Of a stretch of DNA of 64,000 nucleotides, positions 1-8,381 are shown one piece after another. Made by a program: the position numbers and the translations under genes. Origin of the DNA: Rhodococcus sp. 06-462-5 (GTDB taxonomy: Bacteria > Actinomycetota > Actinomycetes > Mycobacteriales > Mycobacteriaceae); the NCBI RefSeq assembly GCF_002258315.1, contig NZ_NOYD01000046.1, forward strand, positions 135,638 through 199,637. Direction: 5' to 3'. The number at the start of each line of letters is the position of its first letter. Position 1 is the first letter of the stretch. A model generated the notes under the pieces. The model worked only from the letters and a program-made list of their open reading frames with translations. It searched no databases and had not been told where the DNA came from.

Positions 1-638
1 AGTGCCCCGACGCGTCGGTCGTCGGCAAGAACGTCGCCGAGGTCGCCGCCGAACGAGGTGTGCACGTGGTGGACGCGTTCCTCGATCTGGTGGTCGAACA
101 CGGCCGGAAGCTGCGCTGGCACACGACGGTCGCGAATCATCGCAAGCGTCAGATGGACAAGCTGATCAACCAGCCCGGGGTCACCGTGGGTTTCTCCGAC
201 GCCGGCGCGCATCTGCGCAACATGGCGTTCTACAACTTCGGCATCCGGTTGCTGCACCGCGTGCACGACGCGCGTCACGATCGCCGACCGTTCATGACGG
301 TGGAGAAGGCAGTGCACAAGCTCAGCGGCGAGCCGGCCGATTTCTACGGCGTCGACGCCGGACACGTGCGGGTGGGTGATCGTGCCGACATCGTGGTAAT
401 CGATCCGGAAGGGCTGGACGAGGAGGTTCTGGCCTACCGGGAGGAGACCATGCCGGAGTTCGGTGGTCTGAGCCGGATGGTCAACCGCAACGATCGCGCT
501 GTCGCCGCCACCCTGGTCGCGGGCCGAGTGGTGTTCTCCGGCGGCGTCTTCGCTCCGTGGTTCGGGGTGTCGGAGCGGGCCGGTAGCTTCCTGCGGGCAG
601 GCACTCCAACCGCTCCGCGTCGCCGGGAGCGTGTGTGA
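1..638 (+). CDS. Amidohydrolase (D-aminoacylase-like), 3' part only
   Basis: The frame is open from the first base, so the start lies outside the window; about 211 C-terminal residues are visible. An SDAGAH motif (nt 195-212), which resembles a metal/catalytic segment of amidohydrolase_3 and N-acyl-D-amino-acid deacylase enzymes, is followed by the family's C-terminal segment around GHVRVGDRADIVVIDP. By family it would hydrolyse an amide or cyclic amide in the cytoplasm; the substrate cannot be read from this part. The stop codon overlaps the GTG of the following TetR gene (GTGA), so the two are probably co-transcribed and translationally coupled. Confidence 0.75.
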   Translation, partial: CPDASVVGKNVAEVAAERGVHVVDAFLDLVVEHGRKLRWHTTVANHRKRQMDKLINQPGVTVGFSDAGAHLRNMAFYNFGIRLLHRVHDARHDRRPFMTVEKAVHKLSGEPADFYGVDAGHVRVGDRADIVVIDPEGLDEEVLAYREETMPEFGGLSRMVNRNDRAVAATLVAGRVVFSGGVFAPWFGVSERAGSFLRAGTPTAPRRRERV

Positions 639-1240
639 GCCCGAGTCAACAACAGCGTCGAACCGAGACGATCGGAAAACTGCTCGACGCGACGATCGCG
701 TCGTTGTGCGAGAAGGGCTATGCCGCAACCAGTGTCAGCGAGATCGTCAGCCGCGCAGGGGTGTCGTCCGGTGCCATGTTCCGGCATTTCGACACCAGGC
801 TCGACCTGATCGTCGCCGCGGCCGACGAGGTTCGCCGCCGCCAGTTCGTCGAGTTCCGTCATGGACTGTCCGGTTTCGGTAGCGCGTCGATCGAACACTG
901 CCTCGAATTGCTCAGGGCTGCCTGCCGCGCCCCGATCAACGGTGCGTGGTACGAGCTACTGACCGCCGCCCGCAGTCACGATGAGCTGCGAGAAAGGCTG
1001 CAGCCCTTCACCGTTCGCTATCACGAGCAGATCGCCGAACTCGCTCGTACGCTACCGGTCGCAGGTGTGCTGGATCCACGGCATCTGGAGACGGTGATCT
1101 TCAGCGTGGTGCATCTACTCGACGGCGAGGCGTTGGCCGCCGTGGTGCATCCGCAACCCGAGCAGGAGGCCATGCGGCTGAAAATGATTGCGCACCTGTT
1201 GCGCGGTGGCACTCTGCACGCCCTGAGCGACGCAGGATGA
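635..1240 (+). CDS. TetR family transcriptional regulator
   Basis: A 201-residue protein with a TetR helix-turn-helix at about residues 10-57, including the recognition stretch SRAGVSSGAMFRHF, and a variable C-terminal ligand-binding half. The GTG start at 635 overlaps the stop of the amidohydrolase and the stop overlaps the ATG of the hydrolase downstream (ATGA). It therefore sits in the middle of a tightly packed three-gene unit and probably controls it in response to a small ligand related to the enzymes' substrates. The ligand is unknown. Confidence 0.85.
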   Translation: MSPSQQQRRTETIGKLLDATIASLCEKGYAATSVSEIVSRAGVSSGAMFRHFDTRLDLIVAAADEVRRRQFVEFRHGLSGFGSASIEHCLELLRAACRAPINGAWYELLTAARSHDELRERLQPFTVRYHEQIAELARTLPVAGVLDPRHLETVIFSVVHLLDGEALAAVVHPQPEQEAMRLKMIAHLLRGGTLHALSDAG

Positions 1241-2070
1241 GCAACTGGACTGTCTGCACGCCCGGCGCAGAACTTCCCGTCGTCGAGTACGGGAATCCGG
1301 AGGCGCGCTCGACGGTGCTGCTGGTGCACGGCTATCCCGACAACCGTCACGTGTTCGATCCGCTGATCGCCGAACTCGGCGATCAGGTTCGAGTGATCAC
1401 GTACGACACGCGAGGCAGCGGAGCGTCCGTGCTCGAGCCCGCAGCGGACGTGTCCATCGAACAACTGGCGCGCGACGCCTTTGCGGTGGTGGAGTCGATT
1501 CCTGGGCTCACCGGGAAGGTGCACGTCTTCGCTCACGATTGGGGGTCGGTCCAGATGTGGGAGGCGATGGCCTCGCCTCGCGCATCCACCGGGTTCGCGT
1601 CGTACACGTCGGTGTCCGGCCCGAGCCTGGACCACCTGCGGCAGGTGGCGCGGGCGCGGTTGGTGCGACCGCAGCGTTGGCCGTCGCTGCTCGGCCAGTT
1701 GGCGCGGTCCTGGTACGTCTTCGGGTTCCACGTGCCCGTGCTGGGCACCCGGGTTCCGGGATTGCTGGCGCGCCTGAATGCCGAGGGCGAGCCGACCCCG
1801 ACGGTGGCCGACCAGCAGCGCGGCATCGCCCTGTACCGCGCCAACGTGCTGAGGCGTCTGCTCGGCGGACCTGCCCCGCAGTGCGCCGTCCCGACCACCG
1901 TGGTCGTCCCGACTCGCGACCGCATGCTCTCGCCGAATCTCACCGACGGTCTGGATCGATGGATCCCCGACCTGCGCGTCGTTCGGGTCGATACGGGCCA
2001 CTGGTGGCCGTACACGCACCCGATCGACGCCGCTCGCGTGCTGATGGCGAGGGTGCGGGAAGCGGAGTAG
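1237..2070 (+). CDS. Alpha/beta hydrolase, epoxide-hydrolase/dehalogenase-like
   Basis: 277 residues with an alpha/beta-hydrolase fold: oxyanion-type HGYPD at residues 31-35, nucleophile elbow HDWGS with Asp101 in the nucleophile position, and a C-terminal DTGHWW with the catalytic His. An Asp nucleophile is the hallmark of epoxide hydrolases and haloalkane dehalogenases rather than esterases. Related actinobacterial proteins are often fused to or encoded beside SDR domains. The ATG overlaps the TetR stop by 4 nt, which places it in the same unit. Substrate unknown. Confidence 0.8.
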   Translation: MSNWTVCTPGAELPVVEYGNPEARSTVLLVHGYPDNRHVFDPLIAELGDQVRVITYDTRGSGASVLEPAADVSIEQLARDAFAVVESIPGLTGKVHVFAHDWGSVQMWEAMASPRASTGFASYTSVSGPSLDHLRQVARARLVRPQRWPSLLGQLARSWYVFGFHVPVLGTRVPGLLARLNAEGEPTPTVADQQRGIALYRANVLRRLLGGPAPQCAVPTTVVVPTRDRMLSPNLTDGLDRWIPDLRVVRVDTGHWWPYTHPIDAARVLMARVREAE

Positions 2071-2181
2071 ACGGCGAGCGTCGGACGGATCGGTCGGGGG
2101 CTGTGCAACCATGGTCAGTGGTCTTCTTCTCTCCACGGCCGCACAGAGCCACTACTCGAACTGGATGGGGTACTTCTCGGT

Positions 2182-4074
2182 ATGGACGGCACTGCTCTCG
2201 ATCGTCTCGGCTCCGCGTCGAATTCGTCGGCTGTTGCCGGCGGTGACGGTGAGCCCGAACTGACAGTCCAGAGACTGCTGTTCGACGGTCCGTCGCCCCT
2301 GGTCAGTGCCGATATGTACAGCTCGGTCGGCAAGGGCAATGCCGAGCGCACCCGTACGGGCGTTCGGATCGCCAAGCGAAGCGTGGTGCACACCAACAGT
2401 TACTTCGGACGGTTCCCGGCCAGCTACTGGCAGCGGTGGACCACCGTCACCGAGGTGGTGTTCCGGGCGAGCGTCGCCGGTGCCGGCCGGATCGATCTGG
2501 TGGCCACCGATTACAAGGGCCACGAGCGCACGATGGCCAGTACAACGGTCGATTCCGCGAACGCGTCGACTCAGGTGGCTGTTCCCGTCGCCACGACGCA
2601 GTTCCTCGACGGCGGTGCGCTGTACGTCCGCTTCACCACGACCTCGAGTGAATTGTCGGTGCAGGACGCGGAATGGACCGTTGCCGCGCCGGAGAAGCTG
2701 CGTCCCACCTCGGTGGTGATCTGCACGTTCAACCGCGCCGACGACTGCGCCAACACCGTTGCCGCCATGGCCGACGATCCCATCGCTCTGCTCGGTGTCG
2801 ACAACGTCTACGTCGTCGATCAGGGCACCGACCAGGTGCAGACACGCGAGAAGTTCCAGCGCGTCGCGGCCGAGCTCGGCAGCAAGCTCGTCTACATCAC
2901 TCAGCCCAACCTCGGCGGCGCAGGTGGATTCACGCGCGGGCTCTACGAGGTGCAGGGCAAGGGCGGCGATCCGGCCAACGTGATCTTCATGGACGACGAC
3001 GTGCTGTGCGAGCCCGAGGCGATCGTCCGGATGAACTCGTTCGCCAACATGACCGTCGAGCCGGCGATCATCGGCGCCCAGATGCTGTACCTGTTGCACC
3101 CCGATCGCGTGCACGTCGGTGCCGAGGTGGCGAACCTGCAGAAGCTCGAAGCCGGAGTGCACGTCAAGAACGCGATCTCGGACAAGAGTGCGTTCAAGCG
3201 CAAGCGGCAGCAGGACGTCCGCGTCGACGCCGGCTACAACGGTTGGTGGTCGTGCCTCATCCCGTCCGAGATCGTCGGGCAGGTCGGCTATCCGCTGCCG
3301 CTGTTCTTCCAGTGGGACGACATCGAGTACGGATACCGTTCACGCGCAAACGGATTCGCCACCGTGACGCTTCCGGGCGCAGCGGTGTGGCATGCCGACT
3401 TCGCGTGGAAGGACTGGGACGAGTGGCACCGCTACTTCAACCTGCGCAACGGCATGATCACCGCAGCTCTGCACATCGAACTCGACGGGCGCGCGCTCGC
3501 CAAGCAGCTGTTCACCGATCTGCTGCGGTACCTGGTGTCGATGCAGTACGGCATGGCGTACACGCTGATCAAGGCCGTCGAGGACTTTCTGGCCGGGCCG
3601 GAATATTTGCTCGACGGCGGAATGGACGCAGCCGGTTCCATCAGACGTGAGCGCGCTGCTTACGGAGAAACCAAGCGCCACAACGCAAACGACGTTCCCG
3701 GGGTGCGTCCGGCCGACATGTTCATCACCCCCGCCGGTCCACATCCGAAGAAGAGCATGGAATTCGCGGTCCTGGCCAAGCGCGTGCTCAATCAGTGGCG
3801 TGGCACCGTGAATCCTGGCCCGGTCGCCATCTCGGCCGACGACGCACACTGGTGGCATGTATCGCTCTTCTCCCACGCGATCGTCACCGATCGCTCGCAG
3901 GAAGGCGTCCGAGTTCGCAAGCGCAACAAGGCGCATGCGACCGAACTGCTCAAGCGCGGCGTGACCGCACTCAAGCGTCTGCGCACCGAGACGCCCACCG
4001 TCGCCGCGTCGTACCGCGCCGCCGTGCCGCAGCTGACGAGCCGAGAGAACTGGGCTCGCCTGTACGGGCAGTAG
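2182..4074 (+). CDS. glfT2: Galactofuranosyltransferase GlfT2
   Basis: 630 residues, close to the 637 of the M. tuberculosis enzyme. GlfT2 polymerises the galactan of the cell-wall arabinogalactan, adding alternating beta-1,5 and beta-1,6 galactofuranose from UDP-Galf to the decaprenyl-linked primer on the inner face of the membrane. An N-terminal beta-sandwich region (about 1-165) precedes a GT-A domain with a metal-binding MDDDV motif near residue 271 and the acceptor-site stretch WHADFAWKDWDEWH near residue 402. The ATG at 2182 was chosen because the protein then begins like known GlfT2 enzymes, with a DGPSPL stretch near residue 40. The stop codon abuts the stop of the convergent methyltransferase with no base between them. 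Confidence 0.95.
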   Translation: MDGTALDRLGSASNSSAVAGGDGEPELTVQRLLFDGPSPLVSADMYSSVGKGNAERTRTGVRIAKRSVVHTNSYFGRFPASYWQRWTTVTEVVFRASVAGAGRIDLVATDYKGHERTMASTTVDSANASTQVAVPVATTQFLDGGALYVRFTTTSSELSVQDAEWTVAAPEKLRPTSVVICTFNRADDCANTVAAMADDPIALLGVDNVYVVDQGTDQVQTREKFQRVAAELGSKLVYITQPNLGGAGGFTRGLYEVQGKGGDPANVIFMDDDVLCEPEAIVRMNSFANMTVEPAIIGAQMLYLLHPDRVHVGAEVANLQKLEAGVHVKNAISDKSAFKRKRQQDVRVDAGYNGWWSCLIPSEIVGQVGYPLPLFFQWDDIEYGYRSRANGFATVTLPGAAVWHADFAWKDWDEWHRYFNLRNGMITAALHIELDGRALAKQLFTDLLRYLVSMQYGMAYTLIKAVEDFLAGPEYLLDGGMDAAGSIRRERAAYGETKRHNANDVPGVRPADMFITPAGPHPKKSMEFAVLAKRVLNQWRGTVNPGPVAISADDAHWWHVSLFSHAIVTDRSQEGVRVRKRNKAHATELLKRGVTALKRLRTETPTVAASYRAAVPQLTSRENWARLYGQ

Positions 4075-4944
4075 CTATTTCGCGCGGACCTTCGGGGCCG
4101 TGCGAATGCGTACGACGACCTGTTCGTTGTCGGCGGTGTAGCCCAGGTAATCGAACTCGGTGCCGGTGCGTGCGACGAATTCCGTCCACGCCCGGTACTC
4201 GTGGTTGCGCCAGCCGGGGAAGTTGAAGTACTCGTCGAACACGATGACCGTGCCGACGGCGAGTCGATCGGCGACCAGATCCAGCACGGTCACCGTCGAT
4301 GAGTACAGGTCTGCATCCAGGTGCAGGAACGCCAACTTCTCGTGGTGACCCTTCAGAAAGCCCGGCAGAGAATCCTCGAACAATCCGGGGACGATCTGCG
4401 CGCCCGGCACCTCGGGAATGTTCTCCTGCTCGAACAGCCCCTTCGGGAATCCGGTGCGCCAGGTCTCGGGTAGGCCGGAGAAGACGTCGAATCCGGCGAC
4501 GACGGTGATGTCCTTACGCGAGCTCAATTCCTCGGCGATGATCTCGAGCGTCGTCCCGCTGGCGACGCCGAACTCGAGGGCCATGCCGCGAACCGAGACC
4601 TCGCCGAGGGCGAATCGCAGTGTCGCGTGCGGCCCCAGAAACGTCGGTGTCAGCGGCATCATCTCTTCGGCGAATTCGGCGCTCTGCGCGGCCGCCTCCA
4701 CCTCGGAGGCGTAGAAGAGATCGCGGCGCGTGCGATGTTCGAGCCCGCGCACGAACGTGTGCAGGTCCGCGATCTCGCGACGTTGCCGCTCGACCACCTC
4801 GAGCAATTTCGCCTGCTGATCGCTGGTCTGCTCGGCCAGCTGTGCGGTCTGCTGAGCCAGAACCTCGCCGATCGCTCGTTGAAGCTTTTCCCGTGCCGAC
4901 GACTTGATGCGATCAGCGAGCTTCCGAGGTTCCGTCATGGGCAC
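4075..4944 (-). CDS. SAM-dependent methyltransferase with N-terminal coiled coil
   Basis: About 289 residues from GTG 4944; an ATG two codons later (4938) is an equally good start. The C-terminal part is a class I, TylF/macrocin-like O-methyltransferase: a SAM-binding segment ALEFGVASGTT, an acidic FDVFSGLPE loop and a metal-ligand type HLDADLYSS. Residues about 20-70 are rich in Gln, Glu and Leu and look like a coiled coil (for example QQTAQLAEQTSDQQAKLLEV). It lies between glfT2 and glfT1, and the same strand continues into glfT1 and the exporter genes with a 45-nt gap. I infer a sugar O-methyltransferase acting on galactan or another envelope glycan. The exact acceptor is unknown. Confidence 0.8.
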   Translation of the reverse strand: MPMTEPRKLADRIKSSAREKLQRAIGEVLAQQTAQLAEQTSDQQAKLLEVVERQRREIADLHTFVRGLEHRTRRDLFYASEVEAAAQSAEFAEEMMPLTPTFLGPHATLRFALGEVSVRGMALEFGVASGTTLEIIAEELSSRKDITVVAGFDVFSGLPETWRTGFPKGLFEQENIPEVPGAQIVPGLFEDSLPGFLKGHHEKLAFLHLDADLYSSTVTVLDLVADRLAVGTVIVFDEYFNFPGWRNHEYRAWTEFVARTGTEFDYLGYTADNEQVVVRIRTAPKVRAK

Positions 4945-4989
4945 ACGGTAGCGGTATCACGTGGGTGCGCGCACCCCATGGCGGCAGCG

Positions 4990-5892
4990 TCAGGGCCTAC
5001 GAAAGTGTTCCCGACGGCCCAGCCCGCGCAACCGGAACCACTCGGCAAGACCCTTCGGGTTGCGGGTGGTGATCAGGAAGAACCAGGTGAAGCGAATCCA
5101 CTCCTGCGGCAGCAGCTTTCGCATGCCGGGCTGCGACATCAGGTAGCCGCGATTGCGGTAGGTGAAGTAGCGCTTGGTCGCGTCCTCCGGGTACTGCGTG
5201 TGCATCCGGCCACCGAGGATCGGCTTGAATTCCTCGGCCCCGTTGGGGTGGACGTAGGCGGCGGTGAGGCAGGTGCCGAACTTCAGGCCCGAGCGTTGCA
5301 ACCGACGGTGCACTTCCACCTCGTCGCCGCGGACGAACAGACGCAGATCCGGCACGCCCACCGCGTCGATCGTCGACGCCTTGAACAGAGCGCCGTTGAA
5401 CAGCGAGGCGATGCCTTCGAGGAGATCGTCGTCCGGGTTCGCCGGGTCGATCAATTCGGATCGCAGCCGACGCCATTCGACACCGCGTCGCAGCGGGAAG
5501 GCCAATCGGTCCGGATCGTCGATGTCGCAGACGACGGGGGAGACCTCGTCGAGTCCGTGGGTGAGGGCGCAGTCGTAGAGGGTCTCGAGTACCTTCGGGC
5601 CCTCGGGGCGGCCGTCGTCGTCGGCGAGGAACACCCAATCGGCACCGAGGGAGAGTGCGTACAGAATCCCGAGCGCGAACCCGCCTGCGCCGCCGAGATT
5701 GTGCTGCGAGCCGAGATACGTCGTCGGCAGGTCGATCGATTCCACCAGTTCGCGTACAGCGGGCTCATCGGCGTTGTCGACGACGACCAGATGATCGAGC
5801 GGACGCGTCTGCGCGCCGATGACCTCCAACGACAGAGCCAGCAACTCACGCCGCTTGTGCGTGACGATGACGCCGACAATCTTGTCAGCCAC
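4990..5892 (-). CDS. glfT1: Galactofuranosyltransferase GlfT1
   Basis: 300 residues, against 304 for M. tuberculosis Rv3782. GlfT1 adds the first two galactofuranose residues to decaprenyl-PP-GlcNAc-Rha, making the primer that GlfT2 extends. The protein is a GT-2 enzyme with an N-terminal GVIVTHKRRELL, the conserved GSQHNLGGAGGF, and a DDD metal motif at residues 91-93. The GTG start at 5892 overlaps the end of the ABC ATPase gene by 8 nt, so it is translated from the same message. Exporter and primer synthase are thus encoded together, as in mycobacteria. Confidence 0.93.
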   Translation of the reverse strand: MADKIVGVIVTHKRRELLALSLEVIGAQTRPLDHLVVVDNADEPAVRELVESIDLPTTYLGSQHNLGGAGGFALGILYALSLGADWVFLADDDGRPEGPKVLETLYDCALTHGLDEVSPVVCDIDDPDRLAFPLRRGVEWRRLRSELIDPANPDDDLLEGIASLFNGALFKASTIDAVGVPDLRLFVRGDEVEVHRRLQRSGLKFGTCLTAAYVHPNGAEEFKPILGGRMHTQYPEDATKRYFTYRNRGYLMSQPGMRKLLPQEWIRFTWFFLITTRNPKGLAEWFRLRGLGRREHFRRP

Positions 5893-6691
5893 CGGCGTTG
5901 TCCTCGCGCTCGATTTCCTTCAGGATCTGCGCGACGTGATCGCCCGCGTCGTTGCCCTCGTATGCCCGCACCACGTCCTCGATGCCGCCCTGCTGCCGCA
6001 CCTGACCGTGATCGATCCACATCGCGGTATCGCACAGCTGAGCCAGGAATTCGTTGGAGTGGCTGGCGAACACCAGGATTCCCGAGCGCTTCACCAACTC
6101 CTGCAGTCGCAGCCGAGCCTTCTTCATGAATTCCGCGTCGACGGCCCCGATGCCCTCGTCGAGCAGCAGGATCTCCGGGTCGATGCTGGTGACCACGCCC
6201 ATCGCGACGCGCACGCGCATGCCCGTCGAATATGTACGAAGCGGCATGTCGAGGTAATCGCCCAGTTCGGTGAAGTCGGCGATCTCGTCCATCTTCGCGA
6301 GCATCTGCTTGCGGGTCTGCCCCAGGAACAGGCCGCGGATGATGATGTTCTCGTAGCCGGAGATCTCCGGATCCATACCGACGCCCAGATCGAACACCGG
6401 CGCGACGCGGCCGCGGATGGTCGCGCTGCCCCGCGTCGGCTCGTAGATGCCCGAGAGCAGACGCAGCAGCGTCGACTTGCCCGCACCGTTGTGGCCCACC
6501 AGTCCGACGCGGTCGCCGTCCTTCAGGTTCATCGTGATGTTCTTGAGAGCTTCCACGACGACGACGTCGGAGGAGTTGCGGTCGATCGCGCCACCGGCCT
6601 TGCCGAGGAACGCCTTCTTCAGCGACCGTGTCTTGGCGTCGAAGATGGGGAAGTCGACGCACGCGTCGTGGGTGCTGATGCTGATGGACAA
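5885..6691 (-). CDS. wzt: ABC exporter ATPase for galactan lipid (Wzt/RfbE type)
   Basis: 268 residues if translation begins at TTG 6691. That start has an AGGGG ribosome site 8 nt upstream and lies 11 nt after the permease stop. A start at ATG 6763 would add 24 unrelated residues overlapping the permease. Walker A is GHNGAGKST (residues 66-74), the ABC signature is YSTGMRVRVA, and Walker B is ILLLDEG. The length matches Rv3781 (273 residues). It lacks the C-terminal carbohydrate-binding domain of the longer O-antigen Wzt proteins. With the permease it is thought to flip the lipid-linked galactan across the membrane. Confidence 0.9.
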   Translation of the reverse strand: MSISISTHDACVDFPIFDAKTRSLKKAFLGKAGGAIDRNSSDVVVVEALKNITMNLKDGDRVGLVGHNGAGKSTLLRLLSGIYEPTRGSATIRGRVAPVFDLGVGMDPEISGYENIIIRGLFLGQTRKQMLAKMDEIADFTELGDYLDMPLRTYSTGMRVRVAMGVVTSIDPEILLLDEGIGAVDAEFMKKARLRLQELVKRSGILVFASHSNEFLAQLCDTAMWIDHGQVRQQGGIEDVVRAYEGNDAGDHVAQILKEIEREDNAGG

Positions 6692-6702
6692 CTCGAATAC
6701 CC

Positions 6703-7596
6703 CTAAACCCAGTAGGGCACGCGGGCCCGGTACTTCTTGAGTGCGACGATGGCCAGCGCCCATCCGACCACGGTGAAGCCGAGCACGATGTACCAGTGGT
6801 ACGCCTGCTGATCCTCGCCGATCAGGGGGGCCCGGATGATGTCGAGGTAGTGGAAGAGCGGGTTGATCTCGACGAGCTTGGCGCGGTTCGCGGCCTCACC
6901 GCCCATCGACTCGAGTCCCGAGGTGGTCCACACGATCGGCGTCATGAAGAACATCAGCGTGACGAAGCTTCCGAGGATCGGGGCGATGTCGCGGTAGCGG
7001 GTGGCGACGATGCCGAACAGGATCGACACCCACACCGCGTTCAGCAGAATCAGCACCAGCGCCGGGATCGCGAAGACCACGGTCCAGTGCAGCCCGCCCT
7101 CGGGCCAGAAGATCGCGATGATGATCACGTAGATCAGCATGTTGTGGCCGAGCAGCAGCAACTGACGCCACACCAGGCGATAGACGTGCACGCTCAGCGC
7201 ACTGGGGAGCTGTTTGATCAGACCCTCGTTGGCCACGAAGACGTCTCCGCCTTCGAGAATTGCGGCACTGATGAGGTTCCAGATGATCAGACCGACCGTG
7301 ACGTGCGGCAGGAACTCGCGCAGATCGATGTTGAGCAGAACCGAATACAGCAAACCCATGGCAATCGCCTGCACACCGGTGGCGATGGTGATCCAGAACG
7401 GACCGATCACCGACCGGCGATAACGCTGCTTGATGTCCTGCCAGCCGAGATGCAGCCACAGCTCGCGCTGATTGAAACCGGTTCTGAGATCGCCGAAAGC
7501 CCGCCGATAAGTCTGTGAGTCCGAAATCGGAGCAGGCATCTGTTCTCCTGCCTCGCTCTCGGGATCCTTCGCTGGTGCCGACACGACGGTTGACAC
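6703..7596 (-). CDS. wzm: ABC exporter permease for galactan lipid (Wzm/RfbD type)
   Basis: 297 residues with an ABC-2 type transmembrane domain of about six segments, including VIGPFWITIATGVQAIAMGLLYSVL and VVFAIPALVLILLNAVWVSILFGIVATRYRDI. The last is followed by the RYRDI-type loop typical of polysaccharide exporters. The GTG start at 7596 has GAGGT a few bases upstream. It is the first gene of the exporter-glfT1 unit and corresponds to Rv3783 of M. tuberculosis. The protein would form the membrane channel that moves decaprenyl-linked galactan to the periplasmic side for arabinan addition. Confidence 0.92.
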   Translation of the reverse strand: MSTVVSAPAKDPESEAGEQMPAPISDSQTYRRAFGDLRTGFNQRELWLHLGWQDIKQRYRRSVIGPFWITIATGVQAIAMGLLYSVLLNIDLREFLPHVTVGLIIWNLISAAILEGGDVFVANEGLIKQLPSALSVHVYRLVWRQLLLLGHNMLIYVIIIAIFWPEGGLHWTVVFAIPALVLILLNAVWVSILFGIVATRYRDIAPILGSFVTLMFFMTPIVWTTSGLESMGGEAANRAKLVEINPLFHYLDIIRAPLIGEDQQAYHWYIVLGFTVVGWALAIVALKKYRARVPYWV

Positions 7597-7620
7597 TACC
7601 TCTTCACAGGTGTCGACTCT

Positions 7621-8205
7621 TTACAAGTACTGGCCGGTACCACTACCACCGTGACCCGCGCCACCAGGAGCGCCCATCACACCGGGAGGCAACGCGCCCT
7701 GCCGCATCTGCTCGAGTTGGGCACGGGCGGCCATCTGCTGAGCGAACAGGGCTGTCTGGATGCCGTGGAACAGGCCCTCGAGCCACCCGACGAGCTGAGC
7801 CTGCGCGATGCGCAGTTCCGCGTCGGTGGGGACCACGTCGTCGCCGAAGGGCAGTACCAGGCGCTCGAGCTCGTCGCGCAGCTCCGGTGCAAGGCCCTGT
7901 TCGAGTTCGTGAATGGACGACTTGTGGATTTCCTTCAGCCGCGTCCGGCTCGCGTCGTCGAGCGGTGCGGCGCGCACCTCCTCGAGAAGCTGCTTGATCA
8001 TCGTGCCGATACGCATCACCTTCGCGGGCTGCTCGACCATCTCCGACAGGCCCGAGCCGTCGTCCGATCCCTCGTTCGCGGAGGATCCGGCGGCGCGGGC
8101 CGCAGCGGCCGTCGCTTCCTCGCGGCTCAGGGCAAGCGGTTCTCCATTGGGGCCGATCACAACAACATGGTCGTCGGGTGCGCTGTTCGGCTCGGATTGA
8201 GTCAT
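7621..8205 (-). CDS. bpa: Bacterial proteasome activator Bpa (PafE)
   Basis: 194 residues, similar to Rv3780 of M. tuberculosis. Bpa forms a dodecameric ring that docks on the 20S proteasome and opens its gate without ATP, promoting degradation of unfolded or specific proteins. The key sign is the C-terminal GQYL, the last four residues, which is the gate-opening motif of this family. The helical core (about residues 55-165, for example IGTMIKQLLEEVRAAPLDDASRTRLKEIH) matches the four-helix subunit. A Gly-rich flexible linker precedes the tail. It is 24 nt upstream of the wzm start on the same strand, as in mycobacteria. Confidence 0.93.
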   Translation of the reverse strand: MTQSEPNSAPDDHVVVIGPNGEPLALSREEATAAAARAAGSSANEGSDDGSGLSEMVEQPAKVMRIGTMIKQLLEEVRAAPLDDASRTRLKEIHKSSIHELEQGLAPELRDELERLVLPFGDDVVPTDAELRIAQAQLVGWLEGLFHGIQTALFAQQMAARAQLEQMRQGALPPGVMGAPGGAGHGGSGTGQYL

Positions 8206-8381
8206 ATATCCATCTTTACGCCTCGCTCGCCGTTGCGCGATCGTCTGGGGCGATTATCCTGGTCCGGTCGTCGGGAACAAGTGGAGGCCGGGAGGATCGA
8301 GCGTGCGAGGTGGGCAACCGTTCCCTGGCGAAACAGGACGTGGAACACATGCTGCACCGGTCGGCGCTTAGAGTGTCCGGC

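Noticed and set aside
4627..6129. A long open frame of 500 codons on the plus strand opposite the methyltransferase, glfT1 and ATPase genes
   Set aside because: It is a GC-driven antisense frame with low-complexity, His/Arg/Val-rich translation and no family pattern. The minus-strand genes are certain.
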